Source: Nostoc sp. 'Peltigera membranacea cyanobiont' N6
Lineage (GTDB): Bacteria > Cyanobacteriota > Cyanobacteriia > Cyanobacteriales > Nostocaceae
Assembly (NCBI RefSeq): GCF_002949735.1
Contig: NZ_CP026681.1
Location: 8,150,649-8,214,648 of the forward strand
DNA: 64,000 bases
Direction: 5' to 3'
Shown here: piece after piece, positions 1 through 8,728 of the stretch
Layout: every line of letters starts with the position of its first letter
Position numbering within the stretch: the first letter of the stretch is position 1
The notes under the pieces: model-generated
The model's input: the letters and a program-made list of their open reading frames with translations, nothing else
Told to the model about the DNA's origin: nothing
The model's database searches: none
Program-made: the position numbers and the translations under genes

Positions 1-1564
1 GAATTAGCGGTGTTGGGTTCGGCGAATCATAAAAAGTTACGTCCCAACCATGCTGAGGTTTCCACTGGTTGAGAACTACCCAAGGCGTTAATTTAATTCC
101 TGCTAATCCCTGTAAATATTCAAGCGATACATCTGATAAATCAGCATCTTGGGCAATGACTAATCCACCAGTTGTTAAAACTGTGGAAATTAGTTCCTGG
201 AATAATTTTAATATTTTTACACGTTTATGTTTACAAGTATTACTGTTTAGTAGATGCCACAAAGATTGTTCTACTTCATCTAAAATGACTATTGCCCCGT
301 GCCAATTTTCAGGGTTAAGTTTCCAAATGGAATCAACGCACAATCCAAGGGATTGCTGTGGAGAGAGTGAACGGAGGATAGGAGGAGCGGGAGTAAGTGT
401 TTTATGAATCCTTTTATCCCCATTTTCTTTATGCGTTCCCCACTGAATACCAATTTTTTCACACAAAAATCGTCCGAGTAAAATTCTGTGAGTAATTAAT
501 AAAACGGGTTGATTTCTATTTTTCGCTTGCTGAACAACGCTTTGGAGTGCTGTAGTTTTACCTGTTCCTTTTGCAGACTTGACTCCTACTAATCCAGAAG
601 TTGGGAAAGGAATTTCACCTATATAAGGGCGATTCAAAGTGAGAGCAGCAGGAATGGTTAACTCGGTGTGGGGTTTAGTTTGAGCCAGATAAATTTCTAA
701 ATCAACACTTTGGCGATAAACTTTCTCGAAACTAGTTGCACCTTTGGCAACGACAAACTCATCAACCCCTTTTTCTATTCCTGGAAGTTCGATGACTTTA
801 ACAGAGCAATTTTCTTGCTGAAATAAACAACCAAGTTGAGAAATAGCATTATTTACAGCAGCAATTGTTTTAGGTTGAGTTTCAAAATCAAAACAAATAT
901 AAAAGCTACGCTTTGTAATTGCAAATGCTGCTAAGTCGGGAATCAACTGACGACGGGTAACTTTACCAAATTCGTCTTTTACAACCCGATAACCACTAGT
1001 AATTCCAGGAATGGCAATAGCTGCATATCCTTGTGTCAACAGCGTTGCTGCTTTCTTCACGCCCTCGCAAAGAATTAGGGGAATGTTATGTTGCATCACC
1101 CATTGCCAAAAGCCTCTAGCTTCACCATCAGCAGTAATGGTGATATTGTCAGGCATAACCAGATTGTAACGTCCAGCAACTTGCTGCCATAGTTGCAGCG
1201 TTACCCGCAAACAAAATACCCGCGTTGGTGTACTAGGGGGATGCTCGTATTTGATGGATTTAGCATTGTGATTCTGTCGGGGTTGGTTTGGCTTAAAGCA
1301 TCCCCATTCCATCATCTGCCAATTATTCAAAGGGTCTAGCCCCGAACACCACCAACCACCTTCAGTAATATGAGCATAACGCTGCAACCATCCAGCTTTC
1401 ACCATTCCGGTATTGGTGCGGGGGAGTAGCTCAGAAATCAATAGGTACTCATAAGCGTTTACGCCTTGGAGTGACCTAAAATTGAGTTGTACAAGGTGTA
1501 AGTCTATACCACTACTCTTGACTAATTCCTCAAGGTGTTGGGGGTGTAAATAGTGCAGATGCAT
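1..1564 (-). CDS. CyRepA1-like plasmid replication protein (partial, C-terminus outside window)
   Basis: An open minus-strand frame runs from an ATG at 1562-1564 to the left edge (521 residues visible, no stop). Around residues 160-230 there is a Toprim-like DUF3854 region with LILCEGVKKA and, later, YICFDFE. A P-loop, GVKSAKGTGKTT (about residues 327-338), is followed by a Walker B-like IVILDEVEQ (about 425-433), so the second half is a helicase-type ATPase. This order matches the large cyanobacterial plasmid replication proteins known as CyRepA1, which would act in replication initiation with primase and helicase roles. The function is inferred from the family. No clear Shine-Dalgarno sequence precedes the ATG. 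Its presence next to chlB suggests an integrated plasmid or element, or a domesticated copy. Confidence 0.7.
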   Translation of the reverse strand, partial: MHLHYLHPQHLEELVKSSGIDLHLVQLNFRSLQGVNAYEYLLISELLPRTNTGMVKAGWLQRYAHITEGGWWCSGLDPLNNWQMMEWGCFKPNQPRQNHNAKSIKYEHPPSTPTRVFCLRVTLQLWQQVAGRYNLVMPDNITITADGEARGFWQWVMQHNIPLILCEGVKKAATLLTQGYAAIAIPGITSGYRVVKDEFGKVTRRQLIPDLAAFAITKRSFYICFDFETQPKTIAAVNNAISQLGCLFQQENCSVKVIELPGIEKGVDEFVVAKGATSFEKVYRQSVDLEIYLAQTKPHTELTIPAALTLNRPYIGEIPFPTSGLVGVKSAKGTGKTTALQSVVQQAKNRNQPVLLITHRILLGRFLCEKIGIQWGTHKENGDKRIHKTLTPAPPILRSLSPQQSLGLCVDSIWKLNPENWHGAIVILDEVEQSLWHLLNSNTCKHKRVKILKLFQELISTVLTTGGLVIAQDADLSDVSLEYLQGLAGIKLTPWVVLNQWKPQHGWDVTFYDSPNPTPLI

Positions 1565-1901
1565 AGGGAAAGACCCGAAGGAAAGACGATGAGATTAAAA
1601 GATTAGCACGCATCTGCTTTTTTTCTATAAGAGATATTGCGAGGCTTTTATGATGCTTTTTTTACTTCGTTATGGGAGACACATCGGTTCGCTCTCTAGT
1701 GGGTTATTCTGCCTATTAGATCCCCAAAGTAATAATTTTGTATTGTGATATTTATTCGATTTTAATTTTGATTTATCAGTAAATCTCTGCGTTACGCAGT
1801 GCGATCGCTAGAGGGGTTGCAGCAGCGATCGCTATAGGGTAACATCTTGCAAGACAAGCTTTGTCAGGAATCGTAGATGCACACTGGCTTGTAGCTATGT
1901 G
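1565..1901. other. Intergenic, AT-rich, two HIP1 octamers
   Basis: I see no gene here. Two GCGATCGC (HIP1) sites lie close together near 1801-1836, flanking a short GC-rich stretch. The space directly downstream of the antitoxin gene was searched by eye for a YoeB-type toxin on the minus strand, and none was recognised. Confidence 0.5.
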
Positions 1902-2132
1902 CTATTTAAGTTTTAAAGTTCTAACTTTTGCTCTTTCCAAAGCAGTTAACAGACGGACTGCATTTTTAGGTGAACGAACTAAATGAGATGTTTCTAGTTC
2001 ATGAACAGCAATTAAGGCGACGCTTTCGCCTTCTTGTCGGGTAATAATTACCACTTCTCTATCTGCAATTACTTGAGCGCAGAGTTCGGCCAGGTTGTTA
2101 CGAGCATCAGTCAAGTTTGTCTGGTTGGACAT
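1902..2132 (-). CDS. YefM/Phd-family antitoxin, orphan
   Basis: A 76-residue protein starting MSNQTNLTDARNNLAEL. It has the Phd/YefM pattern: an N-terminal LTDARNNLAEL, then VVIITRQEGESVALI, and a C-terminal LVRSPKNAVRLLTALE that resembles the toxin-binding tail of YefM. Such proteins are DNA-binding antitoxins that neutralise YoeB/RelE-type RNases and repress their own operon. I chose the internal ATG at 2132 because homologues begin just before the LTDAR motif; an in-frame ATG at 2171 would add 13 residues. No toxin gene is recognisable on either side, so this looks like an orphan. It could regulate a distant toxin or be a remnant. Confidence 0.75.
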   Translation of the reverse strand: MSNQTNLTDARNNLAELCAQVIADREVVIITRQEGESVALIAVHELETSHLVRSPKNAVRLLTALERAKVRTLKLK

Positions 2133-2257
2133 GGTGGGAGATTTCCTAATGCTGTAGGCTTTATAGAACATAATAACTTGATTGGTTGGACAATTGTATG
2201 TTAGCTAAAATTAGTATTGATAAGTGCCTCAAACTTCTAAGTAACTAGGATACAACT

Positions 2258-3082
2258 ATGAAAGAACCTACGGTCACAAAAAAACAGAAATATCAGTTTA
2301 TTGCCGACTATTTAGCCCAACTACCCTCCGATAGACTACTATCTCAAGCGAAAACAGACGAGCAACGAATCGAGTGGTTGAGGTTAAGGCTTAACTATGG
2401 ATTACTATCAGTATTTTGGAAAGAAAGTCATTCTATTCGACATAATCCATTTGACGTTATTGCTGATAATAAGCAAATTGACCCTCATATTTGTGAACAC
2501 TACCGACGATGGATGAACTATCTGATAGGTTTATGGAAATTGGTACAGGTTGTTGAACCGCTATTTCGAGAAAAATGTCTAAAAGCAAACTTACCTTTTA
2601 AGTATCCTTTCCAATCTCCTTTGGAAATGTTCTTCGCATTTTTGGAAGAAGAAGCAGAAGATGAGTTTTTACCTTGTCTACAAAATCATTATGAAAAATC
2701 ACTTCTAAAAATCAAGGAAATGATTAACTCAGGCAAAAAATCTCATCTAGTAGAAAATAAAAATGGAACGACAAAGTTAGTTCTTGAGGAGCAACGTAAT
2801 TCACTAGAAGTTAAGAAATATAAATCATTAGAAAAGAAGCATTTTGTTAAAGAAAGACGTTGGTACTTTCTTTTTATTACTTTTTGTCGGATAGAGTCAA
2901 AGTCAAATCCACGGATTAAAGAAAATTTTGATACCTTTATGACAGCATTTTACGAATTTCAAAACCATATAGCTACTTCAATTCGTAAGAGAGAATCAGC
3001 TACCTGGCAAAAAAGCTACTCTTATGCTTGGAAAAAAGGTACAAAGGTCTGTGCTGGTAAGGGTGGTGCTTATTCTGCTTAA
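2258..3082 (+). CDS. Unknown basic protein, 274 aa
   Basis: I do not recognise this protein. It is rich in Lys, Arg and aromatic residues, with an acidic stretch (FLEEEAEDEFLP) near residue 130 and a lysine-rich region near residues 180-200. A hydrophobic patch, RRWYFLFITFCRIES, lies near residue 200 but is too short and charged for a confident membrane helix. No catalytic motif is evident. TAGGA precedes the ATG at an acceptable distance. It is divergent from the antitoxin gene (125 bp apart) and may belong to the same accessory segment as the CyRepA1-like gene. Confidence 0.6.
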   Translation: MKEPTVTKKQKYQFIADYLAQLPSDRLLSQAKTDEQRIEWLRLRLNYGLLSVFWKESHSIRHNPFDVIADNKQIDPHICEHYRRWMNYLIGLWKLVQVVEPLFREKCLKANLPFKYPFQSPLEMFFAFLEEEAEDEFLPCLQNHYEKSLLKIKEMINSGKKSHLVENKNGTTKLVLEEQRNSLEVKKYKSLEKKHFVKERRWYFLFITFCRIESKSNPRIKENFDTFMTAFYEFQNHIATSIRKRESATWQKSYSYAWKKGTKVCAGKGGAYSA

Positions 3083-3169
3083 CAATTATTCATATCTTTG
3101 ACACAGTTGATATACCCACTAGGAATAGGCTTTAGTCTGAAAACTATAAATTTAGTGGGTTTTTAACCT

Positions 3170-3454
3170 ATGAATAAAAACAATGGAATTGGTTTTTTAC
3201 AGTCTTCACCCTCCTTTTACCAAAAATCGGAATACGATGTTTACGCTCAAAAGTCAGTGGAGAAGGTAGAAAAACAGCAGGGGATGTTTGTCTCTTCCGA
3301 TCCTCCAACACCACTCCCACCTGTAGTTTCAATCCCCATATTGATGTATGCAGGAATTGCAGTAGCCGTGATTATTTCAATGACTTACTTTTCCCAAATC
3401 CAATTGAAGTTGATTACTGAACTAATCAAAACACTAAACAAAAAGACTAAGTAG
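3170..3454 (+). CDS. Small single-pass membrane protein, unknown
   Basis: A 94-residue protein with a polar, Pro-rich N-terminal half (SSDPPTPLPPV) and one clear membrane helix around residues 60-80 (PILMYAGIAVAVIISMTYF), then a short charged C-terminal tail. I do not recognise a family. It lies 87 bp downstream of the 274-aa unknown gene on the same strand and could be co-transcribed. A hairpin shared with chlB ends the region just downstream. Confidence 0.5.
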   Translation: MNKNNGIGFLQSSPSFYQKSEYDVYAQKSVEKVEKQQGMFVSSDPPTPLPPVVSIPILMYAGIAVAVIISMTYFSQIQLKLITELIKTLNKKTK

Positions 3455-3470
3455 TTTGCTAGCACTTACA

Positions 3471-3517
3471 TAACAATATCGGCAGTCAACTTCCAAAGCT
3501 GACTGCTGATATTGTTA
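3471..3517. terminator. Likely bidirectional terminator between the small membrane gene and chlB
   Basis: An 18-bp inverted repeat (3471-3488 and 3500-3517, one mismatch that can pair as G-U) surrounds an 11-nt loop. It sits between two convergent genes, 16 bp past the stop of the plus-strand gene and 10 bp past the chlB stop. There is no long U tract on either strand, so termination is inferred from position and stem strength. Confidence 0.6.
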
Positions 3518-3527
3518 AGCTCTGAAA

Positions 3528-5054
3528 CTAAGCCCCGACAGCTTCCTTCGCGGCGTACAATACCTCAGCGTTGATTTCTTTGAAACCGCGATCGCGGGCA
3601 AATTTCTCAGTATTACGCTTCACTTTACCGCGCACAAATCCCGGAATCTTATTCAATTCTGCTTGACCATCTTTTGTCCAATTTAAATCAGAATCAGCAG
3701 AAATTCCTCTAGTAATAACTTCTTTGGTATCGTGACCACCGAAGATTTCTAACAGGTGATCTTCCATTCCCAAAGTGAAGGAATTATAGATCAAATCTGT
3801 AATCTGATTCGTGCCTTCGTAACCCATAAATGGTTTGTAACCAATGGGGAAGTTTTGGACGTGGATTGGTGCAGCAATTACGCCGCAGGGAATATCCAAG
3901 CGCTTACCAACGTGGCGTTCCATTTGGGTGCCGAAAATGGCAGAGGGTTCGACACGAGCGATCGCATCCCCAATTTCACCATGATCTTCGGAGATTAGCA
4001 CTTCATCGCAATACTCGCTCACCTGTTCGCGGAACCAGTCTGCATCATATTTGCAGTAGGTTCCAGCCCAAACAACATGAATCCCCATTTCTCGCGCCAG
4101 AATCTTGGTAATGGCGGCGGCGTGGGTATTGTCACCAAAGACCACAGCTTTTTTGCCAGTCAAGTTTTGACAGTCAATGGAACGGGAGAACCAAGCAGCC
4201 TGAGATACGTGCAAGGTTTGCTCATTAATGAAGTTTTCATAGTCAACTTCTGCACCTTGAGCATTAATTACCTGCTGAATCTTGCGAATACAACGGGCAG
4301 TTTCCACTACACCCATCGGAGTAATGTCTATGTAAGGTGTGCCAAATTGTTCTTCTAGGTAACGAGCGGTGGTTAAACCAAGTTCGCGGTAAGGTACGAG
4401 GTTAAACCAGGCTTTCGGCATCTTCTTCAAGTCATTCACCGAAGCACCTTCAGGAATTAAGGTATTTACCTCAATTCCCAAGTCAGCCATCAGCCGTTTC
4501 AGTTCGGTGCAGTCGTGATTATTGTGGAAACCAAGGGTGGTAGTACCGATAATGTTAACCGAGGGCTTCGCAGTTTTACCCTCTGCTAATTCGCCCCGCT
4601 TCCGCGCTTTTTCAATGTAATATTGGACAATTTGATCCAAAGTGCGATCGGCGGCTTGGAGTTCGTTGTAGCGGTAGTGGTTCACATCCGCCAGCATTAC
4701 GTCTCCTTTGGCTTCCAACTGCGCCCGTTCTACAAAGTTGTGCAGGTCTTCTTGCAAAATGCTGGAGGTGCAAGTGGGAGTTAACACAATCAGATCGGGG
4801 TGTTCCTCAGCATCCTTGCGGACGATGTTATCTACCACCTTCTCTTGGGAACCACGCGCCAAAACGTTGCGGTCAACAACACTGGTTGTCACTGGAGTGA
4901 AATCCCTCTCCCGCGATAGCATGGAGCGCATGACGTTAAAGTAGTCATCGCCAATGGGGGCGTGCATGATCGCATGGACATTTTTAAAAGAGCTAGCGAT
5001 TCGCAGAGTGCCGATGTGGGCTGGGCCTGCATACATCCAGTAAGCCAATTTCAT
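3528..5054 (-). CDS. chlB: Light-independent protochlorophyllide reductase subunit B
   Basis: ChlB is one subunit of the dark-operative reductase (ChlL plus ChlN-ChlB) that converts protochlorophyllide to chlorophyllide in chlorophyll synthesis without light. The 508-residue protein has the nitrogenase-like fold seen in MKLAYWMYAGPAHIGTL at the start and HAPIGDDYFNVM, where Asp36 is the known non-Cys ligand of the shared 4Fe-4S cluster. Cys in LTPTCTSSILQEDL is typical of the family. I start at 5054 because a strong GGGAGAA lies 8 nt upstream; an in-frame extension to 5087 has no support. chlL and chlN are not in this window. Length is normal for the family. Confidence 0.97.
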   Translation of the reverse strand: MKLAYWMYAGPAHIGTLRIASSFKNVHAIMHAPIGDDYFNVMRSMLSRERDFTPVTTSVVDRNVLARGSQEKVVDNIVRKDAEEHPDLIVLTPTCTSSILQEDLHNFVERAQLEAKGDVMLADVNHYRYNELQAADRTLDQIVQYYIEKARKRGELAEGKTAKPSVNIIGTTTLGFHNNHDCTELKRLMADLGIEVNTLIPEGASVNDLKKMPKAWFNLVPYRELGLTTARYLEEQFGTPYIDITPMGVVETARCIRKIQQVINAQGAEVDYENFINEQTLHVSQAAWFSRSIDCQNLTGKKAVVFGDNTHAAAITKILAREMGIHVVWAGTYCKYDADWFREQVSEYCDEVLISEDHGEIGDAIARVEPSAIFGTQMERHVGKRLDIPCGVIAAPIHVQNFPIGYKPFMGYEGTNQITDLIYNSFTLGMEDHLLEIFGGHDTKEVITRGISADSDLNWTKDGQAELNKIPGFVRGKVKRNTEKFARDRGFKEINAEVLYAAKEAVGA

Positions 5055-5672
5055 GTTTGTGTTCTCCCTTTTCAACAGAAATAACACGGAGTCCGATAAA
5101 AGTGGACTATAAGTGCTTGATTATTATTAAATCGTTTCTGATTGTCTCAAAACTTGTATCCCTAATGAAGTGAAGAGTTGTAAGGTTTTATCTACGGTAT
5201 GTAGGTGTAGGCATTGCTCAAACCCGCTTAGTGATTGGAATCTAGCTTCTGATTTTAACAACATTACTGTTGCTGTTTAAAAATAAATCTTAATTTTTCG
5301 GCAAATTTGTTTTCTATTTGGAGCGGTGTGTTATACCAAATTCTGTATGAAGATGGGCTAAATCATATTTAAGTACAAAAAAAAGAAAGAAAAACGAACC
5401 GCAAAGGACGCAAAGGACACGAAGAAAGAAAGAATTTAAAAGGATTTGGCGCAGCGTGACAAAGAAGGTGTATTAAATGTCACCAATCAATTTTGAAAAT
5501 TTATGTATAACTTTTCAAAAAATACAAACATCCTCTCAGAGGATGTTTGTAAAGAATCAGGTTGTAGTATTAATATCCCCCTAACCCTCCTTAAACAAGG
5601 AAAAAATTGGGGAATATAACTAGCGCGATTTGTTCATTCGAGGGAGTAGAAATTAATCTAGAGAGGTGTTAA
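5055..5672. other. Intergenic region upstream of chlB with degenerate repeats
   Basis: No gene is visible. The chlB promoter must lie in the first part. Near 5334-5390 is a copy of a dispersed sequence (ATACCAAATTCTGTATGAAG) that recurs near 35991-36040. It is followed by a purine-rich block, GCAAAGGACGCAAAGGAC, of the kind scattered in Nostoc genomes. A terminator hairpin for the cyclophilin gene is listed separately. Confidence 0.5.
5515..5550 (-). terminator. Rho-independent terminator of the cyclophilin gene
   Basis: A perfect 13-bp inverted repeat (5524-5536 and 5538-5550, one central base) is followed on the minus strand by ATTTTTTG. It lies about 120 nt past the cyclophilin stop. The closely packed loop means the real hairpin probably opens the innermost pairs. 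Confidence 0.7.
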
Positions 5673-6242
5673 TTACTGGCGAAAAATTTCTACTTTTTGT
5701 AACACGACCTCTTGATTCGGACGATCTCTAGTCGTAGGCACATTAGCGATCTTGTTGACTATATCTAGACCTTGGACAACTTCACCAAAAACACTGTGTT
5801 TGTTGTCAAGGTGAGGTGTTGGCCCTTCTGTAATGAACCATTGCGAACCATTAGTACCGCGTCCGGCATTAGCCATTGACAGGATACCTGCACCAGTGTG
5901 TCTCAATTCAGGATGAAACTCATCCTCAAATTGATATCCCGGGCCACCAGTACCCCATCGGCTGGCTGTATCTAGATAACGACTCAGAGGATCGCCACAC
6001 TGAATCATAAAATCAGGGATGACGCGGTGAAAGCGAACCCCATCGTAAGCTGGAGTTCCCTTACCAGATTCACCAGTTTTAGGGTCTTTCCAGTCGATTG
6101 TTCCGGTTGCTAGACCGACAAAATTTTTGACGGTGTTGGGGGTTCGCTCTTCTTCCAAACGAACTACAATTTCACCCAAGGAAGTAATTAAACGAGCGTG
6201 CAGCTTGCCATTACCGGGAATATTAATTTCTGGAAAGTTCAT
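5673..6242 (-). CDS. Cyclophilin-type peptidyl-prolyl cis-trans isomerase
   Basis: This enzyme catalyses cis-trans isomerisation of Xaa-Pro bonds and helps protein folding. The 189-residue sequence has the cyclophilin core: FHRVIPDFMIQCGDP with the catalytic Arg and Gln, then ILSMANAGRGTNGSQWFIT, and HLDNKHSVFGEV. The insert around residues 50-65 (DPKTGESGKGTPAYDG) is common in cyanobacterial PpiB-like proteins. No signal peptide is present, so it should be cytosolic. It is transcribed away from the amine oxidase terminus with a 119-bp gap and ends at a good terminator hairpin. Confidence 0.95.
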   Translation of the reverse strand: MNFPEINIPGNGKLHARLITSLGEIVVRLEEERTPNTVKNFVGLATGTIDWKDPKTGESGKGTPAYDGVRFHRVIPDFMIQCGDPLSRYLDTASRWGTGGPGYQFEDEFHPELRHTGAGILSMANAGRGTNGSQWFITEGPTPHLDNKHSVFGEVVQGLDIVNKIANVPTTRDRPNQEVVLQKVEIFRQ

Positions 6243-6361
6243 TAGATATCCTACTTTAACAAGTGCCAGTATTTGATCTATACAAGTTTATCAGCATTCA
6301 AGTTACCGCCTTTAGACATGACAAAAAACCTGAAGGAAGGAAACTTAAGCCAACAAATATT

Positions 6362-8344
6362 TTACTCAGGTAAATTTATGGCTGGATTCCGGCTAAAGAA
6401 TCCTCTAGGGACTAGCTTAAAGCCAACTTGGTGAACAGGCATCACAGGCCAATCCTCCGATCGCGGAATATGAGTTACGCCCATTGTGTACCACAGCACA
6501 ATATCTTCACCCATCAAGGGTTCATCGTCGGCAATATATTTTGGTAAACCCTGTCCTGGTTGAGTTTGGTTTGGATAATCTCCCCCAGCATAGAGTTCAC
6601 TAGGTTTATATTTTGTCACCCAGACGTGATGAGTCGCAAATTCTGCCTTTTGACGAATTTTCGAGCCTTCCACTGGGAAAAATACAGAATTTCCACCAGG
6701 CATCAGCATATATCCAGGTGCAACCCCTAGCGGATTTTTCTTATCTGCACTCACAATCATCCATTCCCGACTGCTTTTCATATCCAAATCGCGTACAGCA
6801 GCCGTTTCTTTTGTGAGTGGGGTTTCTGCAATTGCGATCGCATTTCCTAATGGATTTTTATCATCCATCGGCAAAGCTTTCACGTTCATTTCCATCACAG
6901 AATTAGCTTGACCATCGACATCAAAATCTAGGCGATAGTTGAAAAAGTGCTGGTGATTTACTCCAAAAATATTTTTAGCGATTAGCCGACCATAGGAATT
7001 ATCCTCAGATTGCTTTTCTGCTGTCGTTCCTTGCCCCAGGACGATACCTGTTAGTTCATTTTGGACTTCCAAAGTCCCATCTTGGTGAAAAATCCAATTA
7101 AGGCTGTAATCATAGTTGTCAACAGCCGCAGTCATCGATATGACTAATTCTCGACTGCGACGAACATCATTACGCTGAGTATTGTAATCGTAGTGTTTCC
7201 ACAGCATTCCGCGATCGCGTTCATAAATACCAACAACCCCTGGTATCTTATAAGGTTCTCCCTGCTCATTCGCAAATACAGCATCCAGCAACAAACCGTT
7301 TTCAGGAATTTCCTTACCTAACTCCATCGTATTTGCTAGCAAACCAAGATTATATTCCCCAACATCAAATGCATTCCTAAACGACCAAGTGGGATTTGGA
7401 TCGCCGTAAGGGACTACCATCTCCGATAGGCTAGCGCGGTATAAAACTGGTCTGACATTTTTCCCGTCATCGTATGTCACTTGATACAATGCCAATCCAC
7501 TACGGGGATGCATTAAATACCGAAACTTCCAACCTTGCCAGCTAATTTGATTGTCTTCGATCTCAAAACTTTTACCATTAGGTTGGAGAAGTTTTAATGC
7601 TTTAGGCGCTGAAAGTAATTTGCCCAAAGATTTTATATCATAGTTCCAGTTTTCTTTAGAGAAAGGTACATTTTCCTTATCAATGAAACTGACAATTTTA
7701 CCTGTATTCAAATTGACAGTTGCCACCACTCCTTCAATAGGACTACCGTAATAGTTCCAGTTTTGTCCCTGGTAGTAAGATAAGCTGCGGCAAAGACGAT
7801 TACCTGCTGTTTCTTCCTGTTTAGTCAAGATTCCTGGGGACCATGAACTAATTTTGACTCGATCGAAATCGGTAATTCCCCGCCTTAGCATCGCTTTTTG
7901 CCATCGAGGATCGGCTTTAACTACCTGAGTAGCCAGTTCATATTCTGGATTGACGATCGCAGGTTGAACAGAGGGTAGTTCTTTCCAGGAATTTAAGGTT
8001 TTGCTTGTGAGATCGACAATTCCCTCAAAGGTTTTGTTTTGCGATCGCTCATAGATTACCAAAAAAGCTTTTCGCCCAAAAGCTTTGCCCGGTGTAAATT
8101 TTACAACTTCTTCTTTATCTGGTTCTTGTAAAGCAATCAGTGGAAAAGCTGCCATTTCGCTCAAAGTTTTTTCTCTTTGAATGACCGAAACAGCTGTATT
8201 AATTTCTGCCTCTGTTAGCGAAGTGAGAGGATGGAGAATTGCAGGCTGTTGAGCCGTCAATATTTCTATTAGTCCCAGTGAGATAGAAATGACGATAATG
8301 ATGGGAATAGCTAGCCACAAAAAACGCTTTAGCCGCTTAATCAT
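6362..8344 (-). CDS. Copper-containing primary amine oxidase
   Basis: These enzymes oxidatively deaminate primary amines to aldehydes, giving ammonia and peroxide, using copper and a self-made topaquinone. The 660-residue protein has the expected sites: the Tyr of VDNYDY (about residue 411) that becomes topaquinone, the catalytic Asp in AFDVGEYNLG (about 325), two copper His in NHQHFF (about 463 and 465), and the third His in VTHIPRSEDWP (about 624). An N-terminal hydrophobic stretch (about residues 8-27, FLWLAIPIIIVISISLGLIE) after basic residues is a signal peptide or anchor, so the enzyme probably acts outside the cytoplasmic membrane. It could let the cell use amines as nitrogen source. 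No partner genes are adjacent. Confidence 0.92.
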   Translation of the reverse strand: MIKRLKRFLWLAIPIIIVISISLGLIEILTAQQPAILHPLTSLTEAEINTAVSVIQREKTLSEMAAFPLIALQEPDKEEVVKFTPGKAFGRKAFLVIYERSQNKTFEGIVDLTSKTLNSWKELPSVQPAIVNPEYELATQVVKADPRWQKAMLRRGITDFDRVKISSWSPGILTKQEETAGNRLCRSLSYYQGQNWNYYGSPIEGVVATVNLNTGKIVSFIDKENVPFSKENWNYDIKSLGKLLSAPKALKLLQPNGKSFEIEDNQISWQGWKFRYLMHPRSGLALYQVTYDDGKNVRPVLYRASLSEMVVPYGDPNPTWSFRNAFDVGEYNLGLLANTMELGKEIPENGLLLDAVFANEQGEPYKIPGVVGIYERDRGMLWKHYDYNTQRNDVRRSRELVISMTAAVDNYDYSLNWIFHQDGTLEVQNELTGIVLGQGTTAEKQSEDNSYGRLIAKNIFGVNHQHFFNYRLDFDVDGQANSVMEMNVKALPMDDKNPLGNAIAIAETPLTKETAAVRDLDMKSSREWMIVSADKKNPLGVAPGYMLMPGGNSVFFPVEGSKIRQKAEFATHHVWVTKYKPSELYAGGDYPNQTQPGQGLPKYIADDEPLMGEDIVLWYTMGVTHIPRSEDWPVMPVHQVGFKLVPRGFFSRNPAINLPE

Positions 8345-8728
8345 CTTTTAGATTCTTACAAAAGACGTATAGTTATCTATTTCTAAGCCGAAGCCTGAAA
8401 CCCGATAACAATTCAAAAATTCTTACAGCGTTTTTCAGGTAAATGAAGTACATAGGTAAGGGCACAGCAATGCTGTGCCCTTAAAATCATCTGTATCTTA
8501 CCAAGTTGCAATCTGCTCTAAGTAGGTTGGCTCAAATAAATCTAACTATGTAACGAAATGTAAAATAGTCAAAACCCTTGTGATTGCTTCACTTCGCTTT
8601 GCTACGTTCGCAATGACATAGTTATAAATTTTCCCACCCACCTACTTAACTTCAAGACATTTTGCCTACGAGACGGTGCGCGAACAGACGGAAATTATTT
8701 AAACTCCGACTGAAATTGGGGCTGGGGA
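8345..8728. repeat. Intergenic with a GGGCACAGCA palindrome
   Basis: No gene is visible. A 25-nt perfect palindrome with one central base lies at 8458-8482 (arms AAGGGCACAGCA). Versions of it recur at 50401-50421 and 50521-50541. Near 8580-8623 is the degenerate sequence CTTCGCTTTGCTACGTTCGC, of the dispersed-repeat type common in this order. Confidence 0.6.

Noticed and set aside
69..407. Plus-strand open frame of 112 codons at the left edge
   Set aside because: It lies antisense to the CyRepA1-like gene, whose minus-strand frame has a recognisable P-loop and Toprim-like motifs.
3756..4944. Several plus-strand open frames within chlB
   Set aside because: They are antisense shadows of a complete and well conserved chlB.
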